Notes: generated by a model from the sequence alone, not told the origin. 64,000 nucleotides of DNA from Monodelphis domestica (GCF_027887165.1 NC_077233.1:220056017-220120016); one strand, 5' to 3'. Positions 8,870 to 19,996 are shown, counted from the stretch's first letter. Program-made: numbers and translations.

Positions 8870-10530
8870 CTTTAATCCCATTGAACACTAAACCTTACAG
8901 TAATCTAGGACTCTCAAAGCCTTTATTGGTAGAAAAAAAGTAGTGATGTAGAATGGTTGTTCCCAAGAGCAAGAAATTAAAAACCAGTAAATTGGGCCTT
9001 CATGCAAATTGAAAAGCCTTTTATAAAAAAGTAGGCAGTGTTAGGATATGAGTGATAGCAACTTGCTTTTTAGTTAAAATCCATGCTTCTCATGAATGGG
9101 GAAGAAATAGACTGACTTCAAACTATTGTCTTCTGTTCATAGGAAATAAAACTTAAGACTATATTCCTTGAAATATATTGGTGAGGAGCTTGGCTTCAGA
9201 GAATTGGGAAAATCCTTTCATTGCCAAGACAGAGAACTATGGGTGTGGGATTCTATATATACTGCCAGCTGCACTGGATGTGTTGGGCTTGCTGAACTGC
9301 TTTTTTTCCTTAAAATTTTTGCTTCAAGGGCAGGGTTCACTGAGGAAGTAGGGAGTAATATATTTATAAACAAAAGTGATAAACAAAAAACATCAATAAT
9401 CTTTTTAACAATTCTAGATAGAATTATCTGACCTCCATTCCTTTATAAGGTCACAAAGCAATACTCAGGAATAATATTCTCTTCAGATTTCAGGCTTCTA
9501 AGATTGTCCTGGGATTGCCTTTTTTGTAAACTGTCTCATGTGATAGAGATAGACATTTTAAACCATTGGTGCAGACCAAAGGAAAAAAAGTGGCAAATTT
9601 GTAGCAGATGGGAACTAAGTAAAACTGATTATCTCTCTCAGCATATCAATCTATGATTTCTGGAGTTTGATTTATTTACAGTTTTTTTGCTTTTCACCAT
9701 TGTACCCTGATTACTGTGTAACAGATGAAGGGCCTAAAACACAGTGTGTCAGAGAGAAAGGGATTAGGCAGAGTTTGCTGTCTTTGATTTTCTGGGCTCT
9801 TATTTGATACCTAGACAAGGCTCTTAAGCCTTTTGTCCTTTTTAGATTTTTAAGCTGTAATCGTGAATCAAGGAAACGGTCATTACACAAGAGCTCTTGA
9901 AAGATAGATGTACCCCCATGATTCTGACCCTTATCATAGATGTAGACCTGAAACTGGGATATCCCGAGTACCTGGCATAAGCCATGTTTATCTATAAGCC
10001 ACCCAGAGCTGGACAGTCACTATTAAAAACAAAAATCAAATCCGCTACTAAATGCCTTAGTCTGTTAAGCCAATGCCTCATTGCTTTACTCTGCCTTATA
10101 AATCAGGGCATGTGACTGGTGTGCAAAAAGCACTTGGCCCCTGATTTCCATCAGTGCTCGGCTCACAGCTGCTATAATTCAGAAGGTGAGCTACATGCAC
10201 CAATAAAGAGATCCATAAACCTGGCGGGTTCCACAGGAAGGAGCTGTCTGCTTTTTAGAGATCGTTATTCCTTTAACAGGAAAGCCTGCATATGGCGCTT
10301 ATCCAGTGATCAAACTGTAATTACAACTTTTAGCAGGTTTATGGCCAAGGGTAAATAATGAGCACTGGCTAATTTTCTGTCCCCTATAGCACTGCTGCTA
10401 GATTCAGGTTGACTTTTTCTAGGCAGTGCCCTTGGACAAACAGGGTGTGATTTGTCAACTCCTATTTTATGCTGAACTGCTAACCAGAACTCCTATTAGG
10501 CAGACCCAGCTGCTCAGATTCACCTCTTTA
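8870..10530. other. Repeat-free block downstream of PSMG3; regulatory candidate
   Basis: About 1.6 kb without any SINE, LINE or simple repeat, the longest such run in the intergenic part. The core at 9,650-10,400 has features of conserved non-coding DNA, such as 'aactgtaattacaactttta' and balanced composition. I see no open frame with coding character. Conservation cannot be tested here. Confidence 0.45.
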
Positions 10531-10540
10531 TTTTTTTAAC

Positions 10541-10698
10541 CCTTGCTTGGTGGCTCAGTGGATTGAGAGCCAGGCCTAAAGAGGGATGTCCTGGGTTCAA
10601 ATGTGGCCTCAGACACTCCCTAGCTGTGTGACCCTAGGCAAGTCACTTAATCCCCACTGCCTATCCCTTTACCTCTCTTCTGCCTTGGAACCAGTACC
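10541..10698 (+). mobile_element. MAR1 SINE, left arm of an inverted pair
   Basis: 'ttggtggctcagtggattga' to 'ttctgccttggaaccagta', 3'-truncated. Its partner begins 18 bases on in reverse. Confidence 0.85.
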
Positions 10699-10716
10699 AT
10701 TCATCATAGAATCAAC

Positions 10717-10904
10717 CCTCACTTTCCAACTTAGAATCAATCCTTTGTATTGGTTCCAAGACAGAAGAGTGGTAAGGGCTAGGCAATGGGGGTTAAGTGA
10801 CTTGCCCAGGGTCACACAGCTAGGAAGTGGCTGAGGCCAGATTTGAACCTAGGACCTCCTGTCTCTAGGCCTGGCTCTCAATCTACTTAGCCACCTTGGT
10901 GTCC
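10717..10904 (-). mobile_element. MAR1 SINE, right arm of an inverted pair
   Basis: 'cttagaatcaatcctttgta' through the reversed core to the head at 10904. Tail-to-tail with the copy at 10541. Confidence 0.85.
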
Positions 10905-10919
10905 CCTGATTCACTTAAA

Positions 10920-11627
10920 AAAAAAAAAATTGGACTTTGGGAATAAGGGTTCAGGGACTGACTTTCAGTGGTCTGGGGACTCTACTTGTAAACAAAGAAA
11001 ACCAAATTTTCATTTGTAGCCTGTGATGGGCTTTCAAGCATCTTATCTGGGAACCTTAGGAACACCAGAACAAATCATAACAAATAACCCATGGAATAAG
11101 ATAGAAAACACATGGAGGTAGGCCAAGAGTGTGTTGGCTTTTGTTATTTGGAACTTCACAGTGAAATTGGAAATCAGGAGAACAGTGACCAGATAAGTGA
11201 CTAGAATGATGGACTGGATCGATGGGAATGAAATAAAAAAAAAACTGAATGATGTGGAAAGATGACTACAGAAAGGTTTTCTGTCATCTTCGTTTTATAG
11301 TTTGGCATCACAGTAAGAAAAATAGAGGACAAACTCTGTCTGTGTGTGGATGAAGGATAGTTTCAGTCTAAAATAAGGATTCATAAATTCCAGAGAGATT
11401 GTGAAAAGGTAGAGGGCATGCAGTGGTTTGGAGAGGTAAGAACTTTGCAGAAAGCAGCATAATCATTTAACTTTTTAATGAGGATTTTGCTATTTAATGG
11501 TAGCAAGACTGATGGAAATGAGTGAATTTGAACTATGTGCCCTTTTGAATTACTACAGTGAATAATAGCAGAAGCCCAGGTATACTATTTTTCTTTATTT
11601 GGCTCTGAAGGTGCTGGGTAAAAGTGA
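10920..11627. other. Intergenic sequence, nothing recognised
   Basis: Begins with poly-A and then holds unique-looking AT-rich sequence. No coding signature or known repeat found. Confidence 0.3.
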
Positions 11628-11869
11628 AAATAGCTAGATGGCTCAGGAGCACTAGACCTGAAATCAGGAAGACCTGAATTCAAATCCAGCCTCAGACACT
11701 TCTTACCTCAGTGACCCTGGGCAAACTTTCTACCTGCCTCAGGCACCCCATCTAGAAAACAAAAATATCATCTACCTCCCTTGGTTGTGATAGTCAAGTC
11801 AGATAATTGTGAAGTGCTTATCCTAGTGCCTGGCCTATAGTAAGTACTAAATAAATCTGAACTATTACT
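11628..11869 (+). mobile_element. CORE-SINE with MIR-type tail
   Basis: 'gctagatggctcaggagcac', 'gacctgaattcaaatccagc', core, then 'agtgcttatcctagtgcctgg' type tail ending 'taagtactaaataaatctg'. Confidence 0.75.
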
Positions 11870-12013
11870 TTTTAAAAACCCTTACCTGCCACCTTAGAAT
11901 CAATACCAAGTATCAGCTCCAAGGCAGAAGGGTAGTAAGGGGTAGGCAATTGGGGTCAAGTGACTTGCCCAGGGTCACACCTCTAGGAAAAACTGAGCCA
12001 CCTAGCTGCCCCA
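11870..12013 (-). mobile_element. MAR1 SINE with internal deletion
   Basis: Reversed tail and core up to 'gcccagggtcacacc', then a jump to 'actgagccacctagctgcccc'. About 50 bases of the head side are missing. Confidence 0.75.
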
Positions 12014-13835
12014 TGAGCTATTATTATTAGTGTCCTCCAAGGAAAGGAGAAATGTGAAGCTGTAGAATGGGAAAGAAGTAGAGAAGAGCAGGAGGAGGGA
12101 AGGGAAAGTAGCATAAGGAAAGAAAAAGGCTCCAGGAGACAAGACTTGAACTAACAAAGGCCCCTGGCAGCAAAGGGGAGAATCCTGCCCAAACTGGAGA
12201 GCACAGGGCATGTTTGTTAGCCGGTAAATAGAGAAAGAATCCCCCTCCCCCTTTAGGAATCACTGACAAGCTTAAGGACAAGTGGATTTCAATCAGTTTG
12301 AGAAGGGAGGAGAGCTATCCAGAGGAAAGAATGCAGTGACAGAACCCAGGTGCCTAGGCTGCCACAGACCTCAGGACAGGAGCTGGGAAGTGAGGGAGTA
12401 GGGAAGAGGAAGGGAGGGACTTCGGGCCAGGCAGGGAGGAGTTGGATGTACCTGAAAACGTGGTAGGTCCAAGGCTGGGAGGAGCTTGGTCTCCGGGGGG
12501 AAAAGCAGATGCACTATTGGGAGGCTTGTAGGGAGCAGAAACCACTGGGAGGGCACTAAGGCTTCCTGTGAAGGCAAGTCAGGGTTCCAGGGTACCTCGA
12601 GTGGGAAGCTGGGGCTTCAGATGGAGGCTGGTTGAATGGTGAGCATTCCCCTCCCCTGCACCCTTTCTGCAGGACCATAGGGTCCCGCATTGAACCCTCA
12701 AGGAGCTGCAAGAAGCAATCAGGCTGTGGCCAGTAAGGTGAGTTACCAGCAGAGAGAGGAGCTAGGAAAGGGGATTACTTTTGAGATAACTGGGTGGGTC
12801 TGGGTGCCTGGCTCACAGCTGTCCTCTGAATCTTGGCTCCCAGGACTCCCTAGGTGTTTGAAGAGGGTGGGGGCTGCGGGGCAGGGAGGAGGCTTGAGAG
12901 CTTGTCTTTCCCCAAAGCAGAGCTGTGAAACATCAGGATCCCATGATTCTGATGGGCCAACTCCATCTCAGTACCAGTTTTTTGTCACTGAGCCCCAAGC
13001 CAAGCTGGGGAACTGGCCCCTTCATTCCCACTCCATTTACAAGGACATTTCCCCAAACCCTTTGACTTCCCTCCCTTTGGACACATCAGAAAGGCACCTC
13101 TCCTGCTTCCTGTCATCCACACCAAGAGCAACATCTTTAATAGGTGGGGATACATCCTGGGGCTGCCACCTTCTTGAAAATTGGCCATAGGTTCCCAGAG
13201 CAGGACCACTGTGGCTTTTAGGAGCAAAGGGGAGTGGATTGAGGAATGTCCTTTTTGCAGGAGACCTGAAGACAGAAAGAAGGGAAGAGTTGTTTGGAGA
13301 GACAAATCTTGAGAGAGACAAATAGGCAGCAAGGAAGACTGTAGGAGAGGTGGAGACAGAAAAAAAATGGGGGAAGGTAAGGAAAAAAGACCTAAAGAAA
13401 AGATGTCCTCAGGTAAAAGGAGGAAAGTAAGTCCCTGCTATTGAGAAGTTACATTGGTCATTGGTTTGATTCATCCTTTCTTCCCCCAATGGTAGCCAGG
13501 GGCACAGTGCAGCAGATGGAAAACTGAGCAGATAGGACAGCCACAGGTTTGCTAGTAATATGTAGTCAAGGTTCCCCGAAACTTGAAACAAGGGCTGCTC
13601 CGTGGAGGTGTGAGGTTCTTTCTCCCAAGCCCAGGGATGTTCAGGGATTCAGTTCTTGTCCCAGAACACCATGGGGGCTTTCAAGCTGTCAGTGCTAGCG
13701 ATGAGTTCTTTCCTGTTTCCTCAGCTGAGACCCCTGATGTCCATAACTATATCCATACTGTTTTCCAAACCAGTTCCACAATGAATGGTGCTGGTGACTC
13801 TTGTCTATAGAGGGAACAGGTCCTAGGACAAGGAA
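12014..13835. other. Repeat-poor block
   Basis: About 1.8 kb of moderately G+C-rich sequence without recognisable transposons. It contains purine-rich patches and one exon-like interval (12673-12737). The 166-residue frame at 12690-13190 has no recognisable domain and is not taken as coding. Confidence 0.4.
12673..12737 (+). other. Exon-like interval of unknown transcript
   Basis: Preceded by a pyrimidine-rich tract and 'ctttctgcag', and ends CAGTAAG followed by gtgagt. Both junctions are close to consensus and define 65 bases. It may be a non-coding exon or a chance pair of sites. Confidence 0.25.
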
Positions 13836-13905
13836 TAGTGGCAAAATCAGGATTTGAACCCATGTCTTCTGACTCCAAATCTAGCACTATTTCCATTGTC
13901 CTAAA
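13836..13905 (-). mobile_element. MIR fragment
   Basis: 'aaatcaggatttgaacccatg' type reversed head and 'gactccaaatctagcacta'. Confidence 0.5.
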
Positions 13906-14007
13906 CTGAGGGAGAGCTAAATAAAGTTTGGCATATAGCCCTGATGAACAAGACAATGCTGGTCCTCAAATGAGGTAAATAACCTCACTTACAGTCCTTA
14001 AGCTTTC

Positions 14008-14198
14008 AATTCAGTAGAAAGAATTCTAGATTTTGGAGTCCAAGTACCTGGATCCAGGTACTACTCTGGCTAATTACTGATGGCCTGAGTGACCTAGGAC
14101 AGGTTAATGTTTATGAGACTCAGTCTCCTTATCTGTAAAATGAGGAGTTGGACTAGATAACCTGCAGAATTCCTCCCAATTCGAACACTATAATCCTT
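14008..14198 (+). mobile_element. MIR3/THER-2-like SINE
   Basis: 'gattttggagtccaagtacc', 'tctccttatctgtaaaatga', 'gttggactagataacctgca', 'attcctcccaattc': the order of an ancient MIR-type SINE. Confidence 0.65.
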
Positions 14199-14434
14199 GG
14201 AAGGACGGAAACCGATCCACTTTTTTCTGTGGGGACAAAGATAGGTGCCAATCATAATCAAATTGATTGATCAACAGGAAGTTATTGTCTAATATACGCC
14301 TGCACATTTCCTGTGACAGGGCTTAGTACTAAGGAAGTAGAAGATGGTCTCATTAGACCTGTGAGTTACTTGAGAGGAGAGATTAGCTTTTGCCTTTGTT
14401 TAACAGATTTTTATCAGTCAGTTTGCTGTTTTTT

Positions 14435-14674
14435 TAAACCTTTATCTTCTGTCTTAGAATATCGTGTATTGGTTCTAAGATAGAAGGTAAGGATTTTTAA
14501 AAATTAATATTGTGTATGCGTTCCAAAGCAGAGAGGAACACTAAGAGCTAGGCAATGGGGTTAAGTGATTTGCCCAGGGTCACTCAGCTAGGCAATGTCT
14601 CAGGCCAAATTTGAAACTGGGACCTCCAGTCTCTAGGTCTGGCTCTCCATTCACAGAGCCACTTGGCTGCCACC
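14435..14674 (-). mobile_element. MAR1 SINE with duplicated tail
   Basis: The reversed 3' tail appears twice ('ttagaatatcgtgtattgg' and 'aattaatattgtgtatgcg') before the core and head. This is either a short tail duplication or a second 3' fragment. Confidence 0.7.
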
Positions 14675-14811
14675 CAGTATGCATTTATTTAACACCTACT
14701 ATTTGCCAGGCACTATGCCAAGTCATTGAGGATACAAAAGAAATACAAAAACCACTTCCTGCTCTCAAGGAACTCTTATTAAATAAGGAAGTATTTAATA
14801 AATACTCATTG
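14675..14811 (+). mobile_element. Ancient mammal-wide repeat, L2-like
   Basis: 'atttatttaacacctactat', 'ttgccaggcactatgccaag' and 'cctgctctcaaggaactct' match the widespread old repeat with the 'tactatgtgccaggcactg' motif. Family name uncertain. Confidence 0.5.
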
Positions 14812-15010
14812 AAGAGGCAGCTGGGTAGCTCAGTGGATTGAGAGCCAGGCCTAGAGATGGGAGGTCCTAGGTTCAAATCTAGCCTCAGACACTTCCTAGC
14901 TGTGTGACCCTGGGCAAGTCACTTAATCCCCTACTGCCTAGCCCTAACCGTTCTTCTGCCTTGGAGCCAATACACAGTATTGACTCCAAGACAGAAGGTA
15001 AGGGTTTAAA
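14812..15010 (+). mobile_element. MAR1 SINE, full length
   Basis: Head, core and tail all clear. Flanked by 'aataaatactcattga' and 'aataaatgcttattga', a likely 16-base target duplication with two changes, inside the L2-like repeat. Confidence 0.85.
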
Positions 15011-15077
15011 AGAAATAAAAATAAATGCTTATTGATTGGGAATGATTGTTGATACAGCCTTTGGGTTTTGAAGATGC

Positions 15078-15575
15078 AGGTAGCTGGGCAGCTAGGTGAC
15101 AGTGGATGGTAGTCAGGCTTGGAGCCCAGAGGACTTGGTTTCAAATGTGGCCTCAGGTACTTCCTAGCTATGAGACTCTGGGCAAGTTCCTTCAGCCCAT
15201 TTGCCTAATCCAGTGATAGTGAACTTTCTAGAGATGGAGTGCCAAGCCCTGCCCCTTCCCTCCAGACCTAGTGCCATGCCCCTCCCCCTATGCTGGGTGT
15301 GCCCCACCCTCCTTACCCCAAACAGTGGAGGCTCCCATTGGGCTGCTGAGTGGAGGGGTGGGGTGGGGTATATGAAAAAATGTCATGAAGCACCTAAAGA
15401 GGGAGAGGGGAACAGTTCCCCTGTCCCTCTGCCTTTCTAGTACCTAACTAGGGTGGGAGGGAGGGGTGTGGGGGTGTGTGGCTGCATGCCCACAGAGACC
15501 TTGCCCTTTTGTCTTAGAGTTGTTACAAACAATTCTTTTGTCTTTTGTACAAAGACAAAAAGTAAGAGTTTAAAA
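15078..15575 (+). mobile_element. CORE-SINE split by a hAT element
   Basis: The SINE head and core run to 15210 and the tail resumes at 15501 ('ttgcccttttgtcttagagt' to 'aagtaagagtttaaaaag'). The gap is filled by the hAT copy 15211-15500. Confidence 0.7.
15211..15500 (+). mobile_element. hAT MITE, family A (right end lost)
   Basis: Starts cagtgatagtgaac and shares the 'gtgccaagccctgcccc' interior with the copies at 22745 and 32610. The right terminal inverted repeat is missing. The left target octamer gcctaatc has a central TA. Inserted in a SINE, so younger than it. Confidence 0.7.
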
Positions 15576-15676
15576 AGAAAAAAACAAGAAAAGCCAGGTT
15601 GCAGAGTGGTTTGGGTATTTGTCTTCATCTCTTCTATAGGGATTAAAATTAAGGTTGAATTAAATCTAAGAGAATG

Positions 15677-16207
15677 TGGTTGTCGATATTATAAAAATTA
15701 ATATATCTAAAGTCAATAATATGACTTTTTAACAGTTTATTTACAAAAAGAGGGAAAGAGTGAAAGGAGAAGAATGTTAAAGAGGATAGAAAAATTATCT
15801 AACTTAACAAGCTAAATATTTACTCCAGCACCTGGCTCTACTCCAACAGGGCTCCAGAAGCCCCAGCCAGAGGGCCCAGAGGTTTCACCCATGTGGCCTT
15901 CTCTGAGAGGGAGGGCTCTCTGATGTTAAGTCAGGAAAGGAAGGTCAGCTTTTTCCACTCACCAATCTGAAGTCCAAGGGGAGAATATCCCAGAGCAATC
16001 TCTCCAAATGCTAGAGTCTCAGGTCCATGCTGAAGAAGAAGGTCCTCCACCACCACAGGAGGTTGTAGCCACTTTTAAAGACCCTTCTTTGAGTCACTTC
16101 CTGTTCCTACCTCCACTTTATAGGGACCAATTGTAGTCTTTAAATTTGCTTAGGACTGCCCAAAGGGCAATCAGTTGTTTCTGAATTGTCACCCAATACC
16201 TCCCACA
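15677..16207 (-). mobile_element. LTR-like fossil (solo LTR candidate)
   Basis: Read on the - strand: starts TGTGGGAGG, then a TATAAA near 16122 and an AATAAA near 15738, and ends shortly after in CAACCA. This is the order expected of a retroviral LTR. No matching second LTR or internal genes nearby, and no target duplication found. Old. Boundaries tentative. Confidence 0.35.
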
Positions 16208-16378
16208 CTTGGGCATTTAAGTAGGGATGTATTCACTTCTATTGATTAAATTTAAAAGTAGACAAGGGAAGAGTTAATACTATCTTCACACTTCTCTTTC
16301 CATACTCCTAATCTCCTATCTCAAGCTTCCCACCCTGATTTCAGCCTTGCAAATGCTCCATCCTGGGACCAAAATTTT

Positions 16379-16573
16379 GGGGGACAGATGGGTGACTCAG
16401 TGGATTAAGAGTCAGGCCTAGAGACAGGAGGTCCTAGGTTCAAAACTGGCCTCAGATACTTCCTAGCTGGGTGACCCTGGGCAAGTCACTTAAACCCCAT
16501 GGCCTAGACCTTCCTGCTCTTCTGCCTTGGAACCAATACTAAATATTAATTCTAAGACAGAAGTTAAGGTTTT
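16379..16573 (+). mobile_element. MAR1 SINE
   Basis: 'tgggtgactcagtggattaa' through core to 'ttctaagacagaagttaagg'. Near full length. Confidence 0.85.
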
Positions 16574-16639
16574 AATAAGAAATAAATAAATATATATAAA
16601 TGAAAATAACTGAACTTAATTCAATGCTCAGTGACCAAA

Positions 16640-17880
16640 TAAAGTCCCAGAACAGCACACAATCTTTGGGGCTGTCTAGAGCTTGGAACTAGCTCTAAGA
16701 GCAATAGGAGACCGGAGGCTTTTTAAAGGAATTGTGGAGAAAATAAAAATATCTTTCCGACTAAGTCCTTTTATCTGGGCAATTAACCAGGGAGGTGGGG
16801 GGGAGTTGAGATGGGACCAGGCCTGAAAAGACTGCTGCAGGGAGCCAGTTTTGGAAAGCACCAAAGAGGGCATTTTGATGATTTCTTGTTGGCCATGTAT
16901 GGAGGTTGAAAGTGTGTTTAGATGTGTTGATAAAATATAGTCTTTGGAAGAGTGAAAAGGCATCGGGTGCTGGGTCAGCCAGTGAAATGTAAACCATGAA
17001 TGGGCCAGGCAGCTATCACTGGGCCTTTGAGAAGGGGCTGGGCCCTGTCACACACCTCTCTGAGATCTCTCTTGGGCACTGGCAATTGTTCTAGGGTCAG
17101 GAGGAAACAGAAGAATTGCCTTGGGGTATCAGCCACCTTCTCCTGAGAAGGATTGGCTTCAGGATAGGGAGCTGGAGGGCCTTTCTAACTAGACAGGGCC
17201 CATTCTTTGTGTCAGTGCCCAAGGAGGGGGCTCTGGGAGAGCCCCAGGCCAGCTTGGGGGAAATCTGACCAATGGCTCTTCCTGGCGCCTCCTCTCAGCA
17301 TTTGTTCTCAGGATTCTCAGAAAGTTCCCAGACAGCCTGCCTGGGGGAAATGGCCCTTGTTCGAGGGAGGGTCTAGGATTTCATGCTTTCGGGTGGTGCT
17401 CTCTGAATGGCCACCCTCTCACCTGCCCCCTCCCCAGGGGCGCCATGTTCCAGGCCTCTCACTTTCCCAACCCGGGCCTGCTTTGTTCATTGTGAATGGC
17501 TCTTGGCACCGCACCCACTTTTCTCGTGGCTGCCGTTACCACCCTGGGAAGTTGGACCTGAGAAGGAGAAAGGAGAAATGCCGCTCCCCCTGGGGCCTCC
17601 CGACTCCCTGCGCCCCAGGGCTGATGGGTAGAGAATTCTCCCCCATTTGGGGTCAGATCCCTTGGGAGAGGGGAATGGCATTCTCAGGGGAAAAGAATAC
17701 TCCCTGAGCTGGAGCTGAGGGTTCAAGGAAGAATTTCATTTTCCTGTGACTGGAGCTGCTCTAGGGATAAAGCAGATGGATCAGTCCTCCCCTGAGGCCA
17801 GGCTTGGACGACCCCTCCATTGTGGGGGCAGGCAAGGTGGAGAGTGCCAGGCCAGGTAGCCCATAACAGGGTCTTTTTTG
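16640..17880. other. Repeat-poor, G+C-richer block; regulatory candidate
   Basis: About 1.2 kb with no transposon. It contains a SOX-like 'ctttgttcattgtg' near 17480 and several CpGs. The 166-residue frame at 17207-17707 shows no recognisable domain and no clear exon borders. Confidence 0.4.
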
Positions 17881-17936
17881 ACATTTTGTTTATTTTCATT
17901 TCATTTGATTATTTTATTTTAAATGGGAAAGGATGG

Positions 17937-17975
17937 ATTATTATTAATAATAATAATTATTATTATTATAATTAG
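17937..17975. repeat. TTA/TAA-rich simple repeat
   Basis: 'ttattattaataataata' followed by 'attattattatta'; partly palindromic. Confidence 0.8.
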
Positions 17976-18002
17976 TGTTAACAATAACAGTTATGTCCGA
18001 GG

Positions 18003-18150
18003 ATCTTTTTTAATTTTTAATTTTTAAAGATTCTTCCATGGTTCCATGATTCTAGTTGTCTGCCTCTCCTCTTCCCTCCCCCCTCCCAGAGCTAACAAGC
18101 AATTCTACTGGTTTATACATCGTATTACTCAAAACTTATTTCCATATGTC
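18003..18150 (-). mobile_element. L1 3'-end, antisense
   Basis: 'ttcttccatggttccatgat', a pyrimidine-rich run, 'gctaacaagcaattctactgg', 'actcaaaacttatttcca': the reversed marsupial L1 3' UTR. Confidence 0.75.
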
Positions 18151-18290
18151 AGAGGTCCTTAACTTTTTTTGTGTCATGGATTTCACTGGCAGACTCCTAA
18201 TGTCAATAGACCCCTTCCCAGAATAAAATTTTTAAATGTATACATATATACCTGGAGGTACAAAAACCAATCCTATTGAAACATAATTAC

Positions 18291-18735
18291 TGGGGCAGCT
18301 GGGTGGCTCAATGGAGAGAGAGAGCACACCTGGAGATGGGTTCAAAGGCAACCTCAGACACTTCCTAGCCGGGTGCCCCTGGGCAAGTCACTGAACCCCC
18401 ATTGCCTAGTCTTCCTGCCTTGGAACCTATACTTAATCTGTATTCTATTTTTTTTTATACCCTTACCTTCCATGTTAGAATTTATACTATGTATTGCTTT
18501 TTTGTCTTAGAATTGTTAGCTGAGACAGAAAAGAAGAGTTTTAAAAAAGAACAAAGTAGCAGAGGGAAAAACAGCTAGGCATTGGAGGTTAAGTGACTTG
18601 TTCAAGGTTACACAGGAAATTTTTGAGGCCAGATTTGAACCCAGCACCTCCCATCTCCAGGCCTGGCTCTCTAAATACTGAGCCTAGCTGCCACCTTTAG
18701 GACGAATTCTAAGGCAAAAGGCAAGGCTTTAAAAA
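18291..18735 (+). mobile_element. MAR1 SINE interrupted in its tail
   Basis: Head and core to 18440. The tail end resumes after 18697 as 'gaattctaaggcaaaaggc'. The gap is the reversed MAR1 at 18455. Confidence 0.75.
18455..18697 (-). mobile_element. MAR1 SINE nested in the 18291 copy
   Basis: Reversed MAR1 with an extra 'gtcttagaattgtta' tail segment inside. Forms a tail-to-tail pair with its host. Confidence 0.75.
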
Positions 18736-18849
18736 AATATGTATTTTTAAATTTTTTAATATATTTTATATTTAAATATATATAAAATTACCAAATTTTT
18801 TAAGTTCATAGATTCCTGTGAAAACCTGATTTACACAGCAGTTTAAAGA

Positions 18850-19040
18850 TTACAGCATGCTTTACATATCGTTTCCTCATTACAACAACCTGGAGAGGTG
18901 AATGTTATTATTATTCCCATTTTACGGATGAAGAAAATGAGGACCAAAGAAATGAAAGGACATGCCCTGGTAAATGTCAGAAACAGGATTTGGATGCATC
19001 TTCCTGATTTGGAGTCCAATACTTTTTACCTACCACTTAA
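18850..19040 (-). mobile_element. MIR SINE, antisense
   Basis: 'cctcattacaacaacctgg', 'attattcccattttacggatg', 'gtcagaaacaggatttgga'. Confidence 0.7.
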
Positions 19041-19124
19041 CCAGAGAAAAACTGGTAGTGCTTTAAAGAAAAAAGTAAACTAAGTATATTATAATATATA
19101 ACATATTTGAAAAAATTCTTTATT

Positions 19125-19480
19125 TATTTAATTAATTTGGAATGTTTTTTTTTTTTAACTCTTACCTTCCATCTTGGAATCAATACTGTGTATTGTTCCA
19201 AGGCAGAAGAGTGGTCAGGGCTAGGCAATGGGGGTTAAGTGACTTGCCCAGGGTCACACAGCTGGGAAGTGTCTGAGGTCACATTTGAACCCAGGACCTC
19301 CCATCTCTAGGCCTGGCTCTCAATCCACTGAGGCACCCAGTGCCCCCTAGAATGTTTTTCGATGGTTACAGGATTCATATTCTTTTCCTCTCCTCTTCCC
19401 ACCTCCCCCCATAGCCAATGAGCAATTCCACTGGGTTTTACATGTGTCATTGATCAAGACCTATTTCTGTATATATAATA
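19125..19480 (-). mobile_element. L1 3'-end split by MAR1
   Basis: 'ttaatttggaatgttttt' then, after the SINE, 'gaatgtttttcgatggttac', 'gccaatgagcaattccactgg'. The repeated gaatgttttt is the SINE's target duplication. Confidence 0.75.
19150..19347 (-). mobile_element. MAR1 SINE in L1
   Basis: Well-preserved full reversed copy, flanked by gaatgttttt on both sides. Confidence 0.85.
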
Positions 19481-19624
19481 TATGAATAAGTATGTAATAA
19501 AAATAAGTAAACTCTTATATAACCATTAGGCACAATTGGGCTTGATTTACCTGGAAACAATGCCTGATATTGTCCTTGTGTTACATCTCTCCCAACTCCA
19601 CCTCCTAAAAATATCAACTCTGTG

Positions 19625-19740
19625 CAAACCTGAATAAGTGACTCAACCTCTCTGGGGCTCAGTTTCCTCATCTATAAAATGGAGGGGTTGGACTACGTGA
19701 TCTCTGAGCCCTTCCATCCCCAAATCAATGGTCCCATGTT
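19625..19740 (+). mobile_element. MIR3-like SINE tail
   Basis: 'ctcagtttcctcatctataa', 'gttggactacgtgatctctg'. Confidence 0.6.
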
Positions 19741-19996
19741 CTCCTTAGCGGCTGCTTCCTACCCCAATGAACTTCTGACTCGACTGTCTTTCCAGTTACT
19801 CTCTGATTTGTGCTGAGATCAAGGCTGCCTCTGATGTTCATTTGTAGCCAGATTTCACTTAACTAAAAAATGTTAGCAAGAGGTGAGGGAATTCCTCCAT
19901 CCCATTTGATCTGCCGCAACCCATGCCTTCAGAAAGAACAGATCTGGCTGTGTCTCTCTGCAGAACTCACCAGTGCAGTAGACAGTGCTGGACTTC

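Larger units (their letters stand above)
18151..18842. mobile_element. hAT-like MITE (second family) hosting two MAR1s
   Basis: Left end 'cagaggtccttaactttttt', 'gtgtcatggatttc', and after the SINEs 'aagttcatagattcctgtg'. This resembles non-autonomous hAT elements with CAG...TTAACC ends. The right end is vague. Confidence 0.4.

Noticed and set aside
10541-10904. tRNA genes in the SINE heads (ggctcagtggat... ggttcaaatc)
   Set aside because: All are MAR1 or related SINE heads joined to the CORE. No full cloverleaf.
12690-13190. 166-residue open frame in a repeat-poor block
   Set aside because: No recognisable domain and no start or splice context. Kept only as unique DNA with a possible short exon.
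17207-17707. 166-residue open frame
   Set aside because: G+C-richer block with composition-driven openness. No domain seen.
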